From positions 28,768,001-28,832,000 of the forward strand of contig NC_091976.1 in the NCBI RefSeq assembly GCF_036711975.1: 64,000 bases of DNA, given 5' to 3'. The notes under the pieces were generated by a model, which saw nothing but the letters and a program-made list of their open reading frames with translations, was not told the DNA's origin and ran no database searches. Shown one piece after another: positions 1 through 12,847 of this stretch. Each line of letters starts with the position of its first letter. Positions within the stretch are counted from its first letter, which is position 1. Origin of the DNA: Onthophagus taurus. Its lineage: Eukaryota; Arthropoda; Insecta; Coleoptera; Scarabaeidae. Both the position numbers and the translations under genes were made by a program.

Positions 1-53
1 TAAATTAAAAAAATTAATTAAATTAATTAATTAATAAAAAAAAATCTTTTTAG

Positions 54-3000
54 TAACCGAAATTCCATTGGAATTAATTGATAACGTAACAATTCATATC
101 GAATCGAAAGAAATCGAAGCAATTTGTTCGGATAACAAAAAATTAAGCGAATTAAATAAAAACGTTGCCGTCGATTTAGAAAAATCCCTTAAAGAAGCTT
201 GTAACGACATCGATTGTTTCGTTAAAACCGAATCTGAATGCGAAGAGGTTTCGGAAAAAATTAAAAGGCAAACTCAAGAGACCCAAAAAAGAAAGAAGCC
301 GAAAAGGATTAAAGTCAAATTGCGATTAAACGCGAAAAATAAACCCAATAAAAGGAAGAAATTAAAAAGGATTCGAGATGATTTAAAAAATATTGAATCG
401 TTGAATGGTAATCCTGTTATTGCTATTAGATTTGAAGCTGGAACTATTATTTGTCCCGATGGGTGTGTTGTAAGAAAACAAAAATGTGGTAAGAAATTAA
501 ATATAGTAAAACAAGTTGCTCTATTCTATGTTTATAGATAAACTCGGGGTATTCCCCGAGAACTAGGACTATACCTAGAACTAGAATTATTTGCGTTTAG
601 ACTTTAGAAGGGTTTAGACTTTCCTTAGCAGTATTTAGTTTTCTGCAAGCAGTATCTATCCTTTCCTGTTGGAATCTAGTCCATTACTAACAGTATATAG
701 TCTTCCAGTAGCAGTATTTAGTGTTGTGCAAGCAATATTTAGTATTTTATAAGAAGTATCTAGTCTTCCATTTGCGGAATTTAATCATCTACAAGCAATA
801 TTTCATATTCTGCATGTATTAAATAAGCTTGTATTACAAGTGTGTGTGATTGATTTTCAATTATCAGTACCTAATCTTCTTTCACTAGTATTTTGCGCCC
901 CGCAAGCAGTATCTTGTTCTATTGAAGCAATATCTAGTCTTCTACAAGCAATATTTAGTCATTTACAACCTGTATCTAACCTTCTGTATGTATTAAGTTG
1001 TCTTGTATTACAAGTGTTGTGTCTGGTCTTCCATTAGCAATACCTAGTCTTTTTCCAGAAGTAGGTAGCCTTCTGCAAGACAGGTCTAGACTTTCCTTAG
1101 CAGTATATAGTTTTCTGCAAGCAGTATCTATCCTTTCCTGTTGGAATCTAGTCCATTACTAACAGTATCTAGTCTTCCAGTAGCAGTATTTAGTGTTGTG
1201 TAAGCAGTATTTAGTATTTTATAAGAAGTATCTAGTCTTCCATTTGCGGAATTTAATCATCTACAAGCAATATTTCATATTCTGCATGTATTAAATAAGC
1301 TTGTATTACAACTGTGTGTGATTGATTTTCAATTATCAGTACCTAATCTTCTTTCACTAGTATTTTGCGCCCCGCAAGCAGTATCTTGTTCTATTGTAGC
1401 AATATCTAGTCTTCTACAAGCAATATTTAGTCATTTACAACCAGTATCTAACTTTCTGTATGTATTGTCTTGTATTACATGTGTTGTGTCTGGTCTTCCA
1501 TTAGCAATACCTAGTCTTTTTCCAGAAGTAGGTAGCCTTCTACAAGAAAGGTCTAGACTTCCCTTAGCATTATTTAGTTTTCTGCAAGCAGTATCTATCC
1601 TTTCCTGTTGGAATCTAGTCCATTACTAACAGTATCTAGTCTTCCAGTAGCAGTATTTAGTGTTGTGCAAGCAGTATTTAATATTTTATATGAAGTATCT
1701 AGTCTTCCATTTGCGGAATTTAATCATCTACAAGCAATATTTAACTTTCTACATGTATTAAATAGTCTTGTATTACAAGTGTTGTGACTGATTTTCAATT
1801 ATCAGTATGTAATCTGCTTCCACTAGTATTTTGCGCGCTGCAAGCAGTATCTTGTTCTATTATAGCAATATCTAGTCTCCTACAAACAATATTTACAACC
1901 AGTATCTAACCTTCTGTATGTATTAAATTGTCTTGTATTACAAGTATTGTGTCTGGTCTTCCATTAGCAATACCTAGCCTTTCTCCTGACGTAGATAGCC
2001 CTCCGTAACAAGGATCTAGACTTTCCTTAGCAGTATTTAGTTTTCTGCAAGCAGTATTTATCCTGTTATGTTGGAATCTATTGCATTACCAACAGTATCT
2101 ACCATATTTGTTGATGCTCAGTTCCAAGTGAGATGGAAAAAAACGCCCATCAGCTATCTCTCTTCTGGAACTCTTCACTCTGTTTAATGATGTCGTTAGC
2201 CCTTAACTCATACATTCCATCTAAGTTAGCCGATAATGTCACGACTCTAAATTTTGTAGTAACATTTGTCATAGAGTGCGTCACATTATCAATATCCCCA
2301 CCATCCCCATTTCACAACGTCGTCGATTTCACAAATGTGGCTAATAATTTGAACCTTAATTGACCCATGTCTACCTTGTGAATCGACGATCAGCTTGACA
2401 CCGCTGGTGATAGTTTGGAATGTCATCTTCGAAGTTGCTCCCAAACATTCTGCAACTGGCCACATGTCCTTGAAAACAGATCGCTAACTGCTGGATGTCA
2501 CCTTACAACGTTCAGATTTGCTCACCAAGTCACATAGGCAGCAGACGTATTGTTGCTGCTTATCAACTCTTCCTCTTTTAGGAGCTCTTCTATTTGACAC
2601 CCATTTGATACATAGTTCTAAAAATATATACCGTCAGTAGGAATTATTTCCACATTTCGACATTACTGTAGCCCAAAATCAGTAATTTCATCGATATTTT
2701 CACTGGTCGCTTTTTAACAAGAGATAACGAAAACAACTGATGTCTGCCATGGTCACGCAATATTTAACTTTCTGCATGTACTAAATAGTCTTATATTGTA
2801 AGTATTATGACTTATTTTTCATTATCGGTATCTAGTCTTCTACCAGTAATACCTAATCTTCTGCAAGCAATATTTACCAGTATCTAACCTTCTGTATGTA
2901 TTAAGTTGTCTTGTATTACAAGTGTTGTGTCGATAATGGTGTTCCATTATCAGTACTTAGTCCTTTTCCAGCTATAGGTAGCCTTCTGCAAGCAGTATCT

Positions 3001-6000
3001 AGTCTTCCTTTAGTAGTATCTAGTTCTCTGCCAACACTATCTAAACTTCTGCCAACACTATCTCACTTCTGCTAACAGTATCCAGTAATCTGCAAACGCG
3101 CAGTCTTTTATTGCCTGTAAAAGTTATCCAGTAGTTATCCGTAGTCTTAAGACGCACTGTATATTATTATTATATTAAATATAATACATTTAATATTAAA
3201 AATGACGTTTATTATGACATTATAAATCAAAATTGACGTTTAAGAAGTGTCACATAGACATATCTCCAAAAATAATTAAAAATGTTTTTTTTTAAGTACG
3301 ATGTCCCCTTGGAACATTTCATAATAAAACGTCTCAAAGTTGCCAAAGTTGTGATTTGGGATCATACAACGATAAGGAAGCACAAACCCAATGTTTTTCA
3401 TGCCCTGAAAACAAATCAACAAAAAAATTGCATTCAAAATCAATAACAGCTTGTATTGGTTTGTTATAAAAAAATTTATCATTATTATTCTCAAAATAAA
3501 TCTTTTTCTTCCATAGAAAAATGCCCACCAGGAAAAATTGGCCGTAAAAGAACAATTCGACCGAGAAATTACCCAAATATAACAATAACAAGAGTAACCC
3601 TTCCCCCTTATTGCAAATCTTGCCCTCTCGGAACTTATCAATCAAATTACGGTCAACACGAATGTTTAAAATGCCCTCTTGGTTACACGACTAATTCTGT
3701 TGGAAGTAAATCGATTTATGATTGCGTTCCATCCGTTGACTTAATATGCACGAATCTTACAATATGTAATCAAGGAAAATGTATCGTTCAAGATAACTTT
3801 TATTACTCCTGCGAATGTAATCATTTATTTATCGGGTCGCATTGCGAAACTAAAATTAATACATGTTCGTATTCACCATGTCTTCATGGTGGAATTTGCA
3901 AATTAAAATCTGATGGTTTAGAATACTTTTGTTCATGCCCCGAAGGATTTTCAGGTCAAAATTGTGAAATTCCCGAAGAAAAATGCACATTAAAATGCGA
4001 AAACGGCGGGACGTGTTTGCATGATGATCAGGATGAGATTTGCGTATGCAAAGATAGATTCACAGGAAAATTATGTAACCAAAAAATATCTGATTATTGC
4101 ACCAATAGTTTTAAAATTTGCGAAAATAACTCGACTTGCATCAACGAAGGAAATTCAGTTAGATGTATTTGTCAACCCGGTTTTATTGGGAGACGATGTT
4201 CTTATCTTCCATGCGATTTTCAACCTTGCCCAAAACAATCAATTTGCGAAAACATTTATGCATCAAATGCAACAAGAAAAAGTTATGTTTGTCAATGTTA
4301 CGATGGTTTTACCGGAATAAATTGTACGGAAAGGGTCGATCCGTGTTTTAGAAATAAATGCAAAAATAATGGAAAATGTAGAGTTATCGGAAAATCTTAC
4401 ATTTGTGAGTGCCAAAATGATTTTTATGGCGAATTTTGCGATTTTGAAGCTAAGGAGAGATACATTTTAAGTTTTAATAGAGCCGGAGTTACAGATTCAG
4501 TACGATTAGGTGGATTCAAAGACAGTCTAAATGAAGTAAGTCAATTAATTAATTAAGTCATTAATTAATTTTTTTTTTATTAGATTTCAGTTTGTTCTTG
4601 GATTCACACTTTAGATAACTTCAATTATGGAACTGTTTTATCTTACGCCACAAGAGAACATGATAATGCTTTTACAATCACTGATTATGCGGGGTAAAAA
4701 TGTATTAATTTGTTTTAATTAATAATAAAGAAATAATTTTTTTGCAGGCTTGTTTTTTATATCAACAATAAAACGATTATTAGCGATATAAAACTAAATG
4801 ATGGATTTTGGCACTATTTCTGCTTTACATGGTCTGGATTAACGGGAACTTATCAGGTTTATGTCGATGGTAAAATTGCTCAAAAAGGAAATGAATTTGC
4901 TAAAGGAGAATATTTAGGAGGTAAAATAAAATGCCTAAATCAATCCTTGAATACTCTAATACAAGATTTGCCTTTCAAAAAGATAGTCTCCAAATAATAG
5001 AGTTCTGGTCATTAGCTTATTTGCAGCCGCAGTAGTAATAAGACGATTCAGGTTATCAGTGACTGTTAAATTGATCCTAGTTGGGTTGGGTCGGGTTTAG
5101 CTGCCCGATTCGTAAGGAAATTTCTACTGGATAAATTTTACTGGTTATAGAAGACTGATAGTGCTTGCAGAAGACTGGATACTGCTAGCATGAGTGAGAT
5201 TATGTTGGCAGAAGTTTAGATAATATTGGCAGAGAAGTAAATACTACTAAGGGAAGACTAGATACTGCTTGCAAAAGGCTTCCTACAGCTGGAAAACGAC
5301 TAATACAAGACAACTTAATACATACCGAATGTTTTATACTGGGTAAATATTGTTTGTAGAAGACTAGATACTGCTGCAATAGAAGAAAATACTGCTTGCA
5401 GAGTGCAAATACAGGTGGAAGAAGACTAAATACTGATAATGAAAAATCAGTCATAATACTTACAATACAAGACTATTTAATACATGCAGAAAGTTAAATA
5501 TGGCTTCTAGATGATTAAATTCTGCAAATGAAAGACTAGATACCTCTTATAAAATACTAGATACTGCTTGCAGGAAACTAGATACTCCTAAGCGAAGTGT
5601 TGGCACTTGTTGCAGAAGGCTACTTACTGCTGGAGAAGGTAGAGGTAGTGATAATGGAAGACCAGACACAACACTTGTAATACACGACTACTTAATACAT
5701 ACAAACGGTTAAATACTAGTTATAAATGAGTAAATATTGCTTGCAGAAGATTAGGTATTGCTTGTAGAAGACTATATACTGCTGCAATAGAACAAGATAC
5801 TGCTTGCAGAGTGCAAAATACTGGTGGAAGAAGATTAGATACTAATAATGGAAAATCAGTCACAACACTTGTAATACAAGCTTATTTAATACATGCAGAA
5901 AGTTAAATATTGCTTGTAGATCATTATATTCCGCTAATGGAATACTAGATGTGTCTTATAAAATACTAGATACTTCTTACAAAACACTATATACTACTGG

Positions 6001-9000
6001 AAGACTAGATACTGTTGGTAATAGACTAGATTCCAATAGGAAAGGATAGAAACTGCTTGCAGAAAACTAAATACTGCTAAGGGAAGTCTAGACTCTTCTT
6101 GCAGAAGGCTACCTACTTCTGGAGAAAGACTAGGTACTCATAATGGAAAATCAGACACAACACTACACAGTACAACGCAAGACCACAAGTACCATGACCA
6201 AAAATATGATGATTTAACTCAACTTATCAATACACAAAATTGCTTAGTTTAGCCCCTAGAGAACCTCAATGGATTTTATTCATTTTTTGGTCTTGCATTT
6301 GTATCAATAGACTACAGCTATTTGTGGAATAAACTCTAATTTCGAAAATTATAGGTTGCTTAAAAACTTTGTCACAATAAATTATGCATTCATATTTTTT
6401 TAACCCCCTTTACAAACACTATCATTCTTTTTTTTTCTGAGTAGTTACTTTAATTTAAAAACTATTTTCTCTCTTACAAAATTTCAGTTGGGTGAATGGT
6501 TTAGCCACAAAAAAATATTTTCTAAATCTCCACAAGCGCGAATGAGTGCTATAAGGTAACACTAATAACGTTTTTTTTTTTAATAGTTGGCTAGGTATAA
6601 TTAATTTTAAAAACAAAAACAGTTTGTCACTTAAACCTGACAGCGGTATTCCTATTTTTAGTCCTCTAGCAGCTAAACTAAGCAATTTTGTATATAGATA
6701 AGTTTAGTTAAACCATCATATTTTTGGTCAAGGTCTTGCGTTGTACACGTCATTTCGGGACACCTGTATAAGACAACTTAATACATACAGAAGGTTAGAT
6801 ACTGATTGTAAATGAGTAAATATTGCTTGCCGAAGATTAGGTATTACTTGTAAAAGACTGCTGCAATAGACCAAAATACTGCTTACAGAGTGCAAAATAC
6901 TGGTGATAGAAGACTGTATACTGATAATGAAAAATCAGTCATAATACTTACAATACAAGACTATTTAATACGTGCAGAAAGTTAAATATTGCTTGCAGAT
7001 GATTAAATTCCGCTAACGAAAGACTAGATACTTCTTATAAAATACTAAATAGTGCTTACACAACACTGAATACTGCCACTGGAAGACTACTAGAGATACT
7101 ATTGTTAATGGACTAGATTCCAAGAGGAAAGGATAGATACTGCTTGTAGAAAACTAAATACTGCTAAGGAAAGTCTAGACCCTTCTTGTGGAAGGCTACA
7201 TACTTCTGGAAAAAGACTAGATATTGCTAATGGAAGACCTGACACAACACTTGTAATACAGGACTATTTAATACTTACAGAGAGATAGATACTGCTGAAG
7301 ATAACTAAATACTGCTAATGGAAGACCAAATACTTCTGATAAAATACTGGATACTGCTAGAAGAACACTAAATACTGCTGGCAGAAAAAAGACCTGACAC
7401 AACACTTGTAATACAGGACTATTTAATACTTACAGAGAGGTAGATACTGCTGAAGATAACTAAATACTGCTAATGGAAGACCAAATACTTCTGATAAAAT
7501 ACTGGATACTGCTAGAAGAACACTAAATACTGCTGGCAGAAAACTATATGATACTGAAAGACTTGATGCTGTTGGTAATAGACTAAATACTGCTAAGGGA
7601 AGATTAGACACTGCTTGCAGAAGGCTAGGTTGCTGGCAAAAGACTAGGTACTGCTATAGAAGACCTAGGCTTTTTCATTGAACTAAAACTGGACTAACAC
7701 TATACCTAGAACTAGAATCATTCGGGTTTAGCCGTCTTTAGAGACGTGTGGCTAAACCCAAATGATTCTAGTTCTAGGTATAGAGTTAGTTCTACATAGT
7801 AACAGTGCAAGTATAAAACTAAAACTAACACTATACCTAGAACTAGAATCATTTGGGTTTAGCCATCTTTAGAGACGTGTGGCTAAACCCAAATGATTCT
7901 AATTATAAGGAAAGTCTAGACACTTCTTGCAGAAGACTACCTACTTCTGGAAAAGGACAAGGTATTGCTAATGGAAGACCAGACACAACACTTGTAATAC
8001 AAGACAAGATACTGCTTGCAGATGACTAAATACTGCTCTAATGGAAGACCAGATACTTCTGATAACATACTAGATACTGCTTGAAAAACACTAAATATTG
8101 CTGGCAGAAGACTAAATGATACTGGAAGACTTGTTGCTGTTGTTAATGGACTAAATACTGCTAAGGGAAGATTAAATACTGCTTGCATAAGTATACCTAT
8201 TGCTGGCAAAAGTTTAGTTACTGCTAATAAAAGCCCTGGGCTTTCATCTTTCCGAATCCCTCCGAGAAGTAGAGTAGAATTTATCCACTGTCTGTTCAGA
8301 ACTCTACCAACAGGATACAAGAAAATGGCATCTTACCTCTGCACTTCGAGCACTCAGCACCGTTAGATTGGATTCTGCTAAAATCAAAGTGTAGGACCCA
8401 ACCCAGAATTTCTCGAGTTATTTTCCTCGATTCGGACATAGCATAGTTTATAATTTATTTTTTTCATCATCTAGGATGTACTCCAAGAAGATATCTTTCT
8501 TAGCAACAAAAAATTGGTCTTAAATCGAAATTCTAGAACTGGTGTAGACTTACAACTGAAATAACTCTCTAATCACTTCCACATTGAATCTCTGACTTCT
8601 CTTAAATTCATTTTGTTTTTCTAAACCTTATTATTATTTCAGGAAATGGAACAATGATGATTGGTCAAGAACAAGATATAATGGGAGGAAGATTCAGCCA
8701 ATCCGAAGCATTTCTAGGAAAACTCTCCGAATTTGATATGTGGAGTAGAATCTTAGACATAAAAGAAATCAAATCGATTATGAATTCGTGCAATGGCCAG
8801 CCGTTTGGTGACGTTATTTCTTGGCCAATTTTAAAAGATTTCGTTTTCGGCCACGTCCAAGTATTTCGTCTTTATTTTAAATTGAGTCAAAATGAGTTTT
8901 GAATTTAATTTTTTAGATTGAGTCATCACCATTTTGCCAACAATGCAAACCGCCCAATCCCTTATACAATGGCCACATTGAAATCAAAAATAACACCGCT

Positions 9001-10212
9001 TTTTACATCTGCAACAAAGGATACACTTTAAATGAGGAATTGTATTTAAATGGAAGAAAATGTAATAAAGCTACTGAATGGGAAGATCGAATCGAACCTT
9101 TTTGTAGAAGTAAAATTTTTTTTTGATTATATTAATTAATTATTAATTAAATATAATATTTAGCTGTTTATTGTGGTTATCCGGGATATTTACGCCATGG
9201 AAGAATTTTAGGAAGGCGTTATTCATATCAAAGCGAAATAAAACATATTTGCAATCCAACTTATTCCTTAATAGGTTCCTCAATAAGGAAATGTACAGAT
9301 AACGGAACATGGTCTCCAGAACCTCCAAAATGCGAAGGAAAACGTTGCAAAGCTTTTAAGACTCCAAATAATTCAAAAATTACGATTTTTTCCGATTATA
9401 GTGACGAATACATCGAAGGCGTTGATAGTTTCGATATGGGAACATCAATAGAAATTTTATGCGAAAATGGAAGTAAATTAATCGGGGAAAATTATTTAAC
9501 ATGCAATGAAAATGGCCAATGGGATAATGAAATTCCCGAATGCGTTTCGACCAAACCAAAATTACCATGTCCTTTAGACCATATTCCGGCTCCACCTGAA
9601 AATGGGTTTATTGTAGAAAAAAGTAAAGAAGAAGCTTTTAATGGCACCGGAAATGTTATTCAATATAAATGTAATGATGGGTTTTTAATGGAAGGTGTTT
9701 CAACGTCAACGTGTATTATTGATGGGTATTGGAGTCAACCTAACGTTACTTGTAAAAGTAAGTAAAAAATTTACGAATGAATCGTTTTTAATTTTTTATT
9801 AGTTGCAGCAAAAAAGTGTCCTAATCCTCCAAAAATTAAAAATAGCAAAATAATGAAAGCTTTTGAGAAGAGCTTTTACGTAGTTGGGGATAACATCACG
9901 TTCGAGTGTTTACCCGGTTATAAATTGCTGGGTAACTCTATCGTTAGATGTATTGACCCTGGAAAATGGACAAGAATTAAACCAAAATGCATCAGTAAGA
10001 AAATATTTCACATCTCATTAAAAGTATTAATCTATTTTATTTTAACAGAAATTTCTTGTGGTAAACCAGACGTTGCGGAAAGTACCGAAATTTTAGGAGA
10101 GTCCTATTTATTCGATGATACGATAACTTTACTTTGCGGTGATAATAAAAACTATAAGTTAACTTGTGGTAGTTCGGGAAGTTGGATAGGAGATATAAAT
10201 AATTCTTGTTAA
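54..10212 (+). CDS. SVEP1-like secreted adhesion protein (EGF, pentraxin, sushi), 3' part, 10 visible exons
   Basis: Visible exons: 54-488, 3297-3458, 3517-4535, 4584-4693, 4748-4920, 8643-8860, 8917-9109, 9164-9757, 9803-9994 and 10049-10212 (stop TAA). All junctions are GT-AG and keep frame. Exon 1 begins after a splice acceptor, so the N-terminus lies left of the window; it encodes a Lys-rich linker. Next come two ephrin-receptor-like GCC2_GCC3 repeats (CPLGTY, CPLGYTT motifs), six six-Cys EGF domains in exon 3, and a pentraxin/LamG domain (exons 4-6: WHYFCFTW, YVDG, GQEQD..GG, FDMW). Six sushi domains follow and the protein ends in Cys with no membrane segment. This domain order matches the C-terminal part of SVEP1-type extracellular proteins. 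A matrix or cell-adhesion role is inferred from the family. Introns 489-3296 and 4921-8642 are swollen by repeats. Confidence 0.88.
560..3160 (+). repeat. Minisatellite array A, higher-order unit about 470 bp
   Basis: The array fills the first large intron of the SVEP1-like gene. The basic motif is about 20-30 bp (AGTATCTAGTCTTCtgcaagc and variants). It is organised into a higher-order repeat: the anchor GACTTTCCTTAG or a close variant recurs at 617, 1089, 1556 and 2019, giving periods of 472, 467 and 463 bp. The array is broken by unrelated sequence at about 2115-2760 and resumes to about 3125. Its open frames are repeat artefacts. Confidence 0.85.
2115..2760. other. Unique island inside array A
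   Basis: About 640 bp of ordinary-composition sequence interrupts the minisatellite array. I see no convincing protein, no clear terminal inverted repeats and no RNA gene. The open frame at 2133-2363 shows no family motif. It may be an eroded transposon or captured unique DNA. The array resumes at TATTTAACTTTCTGCATG. Confidence 0.5.
6171..6770. mobile_element. MITE with long terminal inverted repeats, inserted in array B
   Basis: The left end TACAACGCAAGACC...CATGACCAAAAATATGATG is matched inverted at the right end (CATCATATTTTTGGTCAAGGTCTTGCGTTGTAC). The pairing continues inward for about 85 bp in total (AAAATTGCTTAGTTTAGC inside). The right end runs on through TCATTTCGGGACACCTGTATA, a Tc1/mariner-like terminus, while the left outer end looks truncated. 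There is no transposase. The flanking array units show it inserted into the minisatellite. Confidence 0.72.
7692..7902. repeat. Two tandem foldback (hairpin) elements
   Basis: Copy 1 (7692-7792) and copy 2 (7817-7902) are near-perfect palindromes. The left arm CCTAGAACTAGAATCATT-(C/T)GGGTTTAGCC pairs with GGCTAAACCCAAATGATTCTAGTTCTAGG around a short loop with GTCTTTAGAGACG or a one-base variant. Copy 2 is nearly identical in arm and loop. Related full or half copies lie near 561-600, 12136-12240, 13408-13446, 19875-19905 and 59610-59670. No coding capacity is visible, so this looks like a small foldback/MITE family. Confidence 0.82.
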
Positions 10213-10440
10213 GATATATTTTTATAATATTTAACCTTCGAGCGGGCGCGCCCGATTTTATAACACGAGCGGGCGCCTATCATAAATTTTATGATTTAGG
10301 TCCGTATTAATAAGTATTACGTTATTTTTAATAAAACACATTTTGCTAGAGTAAAAATATTTAGTTTATATTAAACAATTGTTAAAAACATAAAATGAAA
10401 TCGATTCATTTTTGAAATCTAACAACATTTACAAACTACA
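10213..10440. other. 3' flank of the SVEP1-like gene with a piggyBac-type terminus
   Basis: Soon after the stop codon, TTAACCTTCGAGCGGGCG at about 10231 is followed by a second GAGCGGGCG motif. The TTAA start and GC-rich subterminal repeat resemble a piggyBac-like end, and the element at 54417 also begins TTAACCC...CGAGCGG. No matching right end was found, so this is a tentative transposon remnant. Confidence 0.35.
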
Positions 10441-10881
10441 TATAGTAGAAACCACGAGAGCTGGCAGTGACAGATCGCTTAAATATGATATGAATCAAGA
10501 TATGGACGTACGACTTAGATTATTTCACCACATACATTTAAATGTAGGTTATGTTAGTAATGGAGGTTATATGTCAAACATTGTCAAAGATATTATTTAA
10601 TGATTTTCCTTTCAAAGAAAACATTTTCGGTTTGTACACTAACAGATTCATGGCAACGCTCACAAGACGTTTCGATTTGAGGTTATAATTATAGAGTTAC
10701 ATCCCTTAGAAGAACAGACGTACTTTTTCGACGTGGCCATTTGAATTGTACAGCAGACATATTAAACTAATGCTATCTCGTTCTAACACACATTACTCTC
10801 TAGCGGTTTGTGAACTACGTATGGCATTTGTAAGAGCGGAAAATGATGATTTACTGCCAGCTCTCGTGGCGTCTACTATAC
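10441..10881. mobile_element. Non-autonomous MITE with 26-bp inverted ends
   Basis: The left end TAGTAGAAACCACGAGAGCT and the right end, read inverted, TAGTAGACGCCACGAGAGCT match over 26 bp with two differences. The flanks are TA on both sides, as for a TA-target Tc1/mariner-type insertion. The interior has no recognisable transposase. The open frames at 10412-10600 and 10746-10967 fall in or next to it and match nothing I know. Confidence 0.65.
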
Positions 10882-11224
10882 CGGGAATCACAGACTACTA
10901 CCAGACGGCCAACTCCATTGTAAAAGCGAGATCCAATATATACCGGTCTCTCTCACTCATCATGTAACACTTATGTAGATGGCAGTGAGAAGCAAAAATG
11001 CAATTGGCGCCAAATTCAAATCTTTTATTTAATTTAAAATTTGAATACAGAAATATTTTTGATCTAATGTGCTTTTTGTGGATCTATTAAGCTATATTTA
11101 GTTTGCGTAAGCCAAAATAAAATAATTACAGCTTAATAGACCAATAAAAAGCACCTCAAATCAAAAAGTTATAATTTTATAATTTCAATGTAAAAGAAAG
11201 AGAAATCTATTGGCGATTTAAAAT

Positions 11225-11440
11225 TTTATATTTAAATTACAATATAAGGTCGGGGAAAATCTGCAAGACAGACATTCAGCCTGGGACCTTGGGCAGCCGG
11301 ATAGTATGGGGTTGGAGCCCATCATTGGATCTCCGACCCACTAAAAACCCAATTCCTCGTCTTCTCCGGGATGACCCTCACAGGTTGGGTTGGGTTGGCC
11401 GTTTTCGTCTGTGGTTTTCAATTGATAAAGTACATATAAC
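11225..11440. repeat. GC-richer dispersed repeat, possibly a retroelement 3' end
   Basis: This is a block of higher GC with CAGGTTGGGTTGGGTTGG and a stretch resembling the untranslated end of a non-LTR retrotransposon. I cannot name the family and no protein is encoded. The remaining sequence from 10882 to 12130 shows nothing I can support as a gene. Confidence 0.3.
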
Positions 11441-12135
11441 AAACACCAACTGCTTCTTACCCTAAGTGACACGGTGTTATCAAAAATTTGAATACTTAAT
11501 TTGAATACTATTGAAATTAAAAATTAATATAATTAAAATACTAGCCTGTCCCTATTCTTGGGAAAACAAAATAATTTTCCAACTTCATCTTCGCTACATC
11601 CACACACAATGCAAAACATTTTTACAATAATTATTCTCGAAAATTATTCGTAAAAAATACAACGCAAAAATAGATAATAAGCACAAATAAGACAATAAAC
11701 GCAAAAGGACTGTGTGACATGTGACATACATAAAATGTCAAAACCGCTTAAACAAAGTCAACAGCTTTCTGTAATATTACTAACGACATGTACGCCATCT
11801 ACTAAGGATTTCTATCAAGATGACAAAGAGAAAATATCGGTATTATGATGTGATAATAAGAGATAGAGAATGGCCTATCATTTTCCCGGTGAGCTAACTA
11901 ACTCTCTGCCTTACTCTGTGCCGGGAATTTCATATAAGTCGCAATATATGAATGCAGTGACCATAGTTACGAAACTACTGTGCACTTGCACTGTAAAATG
12001 CAACAAAGCTTAATAGTACAGGCATTGGGTAGTTTTGCAGAGGAAAAGTTTTGCTTGGAAAAAAGTGACGTCCTTAGTTAAAAAAGTGACAACATAGTGA
12101 TTTCTTATGCTAACTAGCGCTACCTACCATTGTCA

Positions 12136-12240
12136 CTAGAACTAACATTAGACCTAGATCTAGAAACATTCGGGTTTAGCAGCACGTCTCTCAAGACTGC
12201 TAAATCCGAATGTTTCTAGTTCTAGGTTTTGTGTTAGTTT
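12136..12240. repeat. Foldback element, same family as 7692-7902
   Basis: The left arm has CTAGATCTAGAAACATTCGGG followed by TTTAGCAG, and pairs with CTGCTAAATCCGAATGTTTCTAG around a short loop. A half copy of the same arm (ACTAGAACTAACATTAGACC) lies at about 13408-13446. Between 12245 and 12650 there are further short palindromes built on CAATTGAGTTAACTCA-like words, probably more MITE debris. Confidence 0.75.
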
Positions 12241-12847
12241 AAATAGTACTGCTAGTTAGAGATGTGTAACACTGCGCTACGCTACGCAATTGAGTTAACT
12301 CAGTACAGTATGTTACATGCGCTGATACCCAATTTTAAAATGAGTCAACTCAATTGCGCCACCGTTGGCGTAGTATAGCACACCGGTGTGGCTTGAAGAT
12401 TTACAAATATGTATGTAAGTGAAAATTCCAGCCCTTAATCACGTATAAAATTTTCATTTGCTAGAACTTGGAACGAGGCAGTAGGCGATACCGGCGTAGT
12501 TGACCGGCGAGAGATAGATGTGATACGTCCAGCAACTGTGTTATGGCGCAATTGAGTTGATACATTGCGCTAACTCACTTAGGTGCGCTAATATCAGAGT
12601 GTCAGCGCAGCAAATTTTGCTACGTTACTCTGCACGACATGGCACTAGTATGACGTACTGTGCAATTAAGTGTAAGTAAGTGCAATGTCTTGTCAATTAA
12701 GTGCAGGTCAGAAAAGTGTGTAAACCGTGGTCGCAACGAACAGATTTTTATCAAAAAAAGTGTATAATATGTTGAGGTTATGTTAATGTCAAAAAAATAT
12801 AACTTTATAATTATAATTTTTTCTTTTTATAATAACTTTATTACAAC

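Larger units (their letters stand above)
5150..8235 (-). repeat. Minisatellite array B, same family as array A but inverted
   Basis: This array lies in the intron 4921-8642 of the SVEP1-like gene. It consists of the reverse complement of array A motifs (GAAGACTAGATACTGCTTGCAG and variants). Landmarks of array A recur inverted; for example CTAAGGGAAGTCTAGAC near 6075 is the complement of the anchor at 617. Near 7250-7460 a block of about 170 bp is duplicated almost exactly (ACTTACAGAGAG...AGATACTGCTGAAG). The array is interrupted by a MITE (6171-6770) and by two foldback elements (7692-7902). Confidence 0.85.

Noticed and set aside
840-1629. Open frames MCVIDFQLSVPNLLSLVF-type, repeated at 840-1037 and 1318-1629
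   Set aside because: They are translations of the minisatellite array; the same frame recurs with the repeat period and has no domain content.
2133-2363. 76-codon frame in the island within array A
   Set aside because: No motif, no splice context fitting the SVEP1-like gene, and the region is intronic.
10746-10967. 73-codon frame at 10746-10967 as a small gene
   Set aside because: It crosses the inverted end of the MITE at 10441-10881 and matches no known domain.
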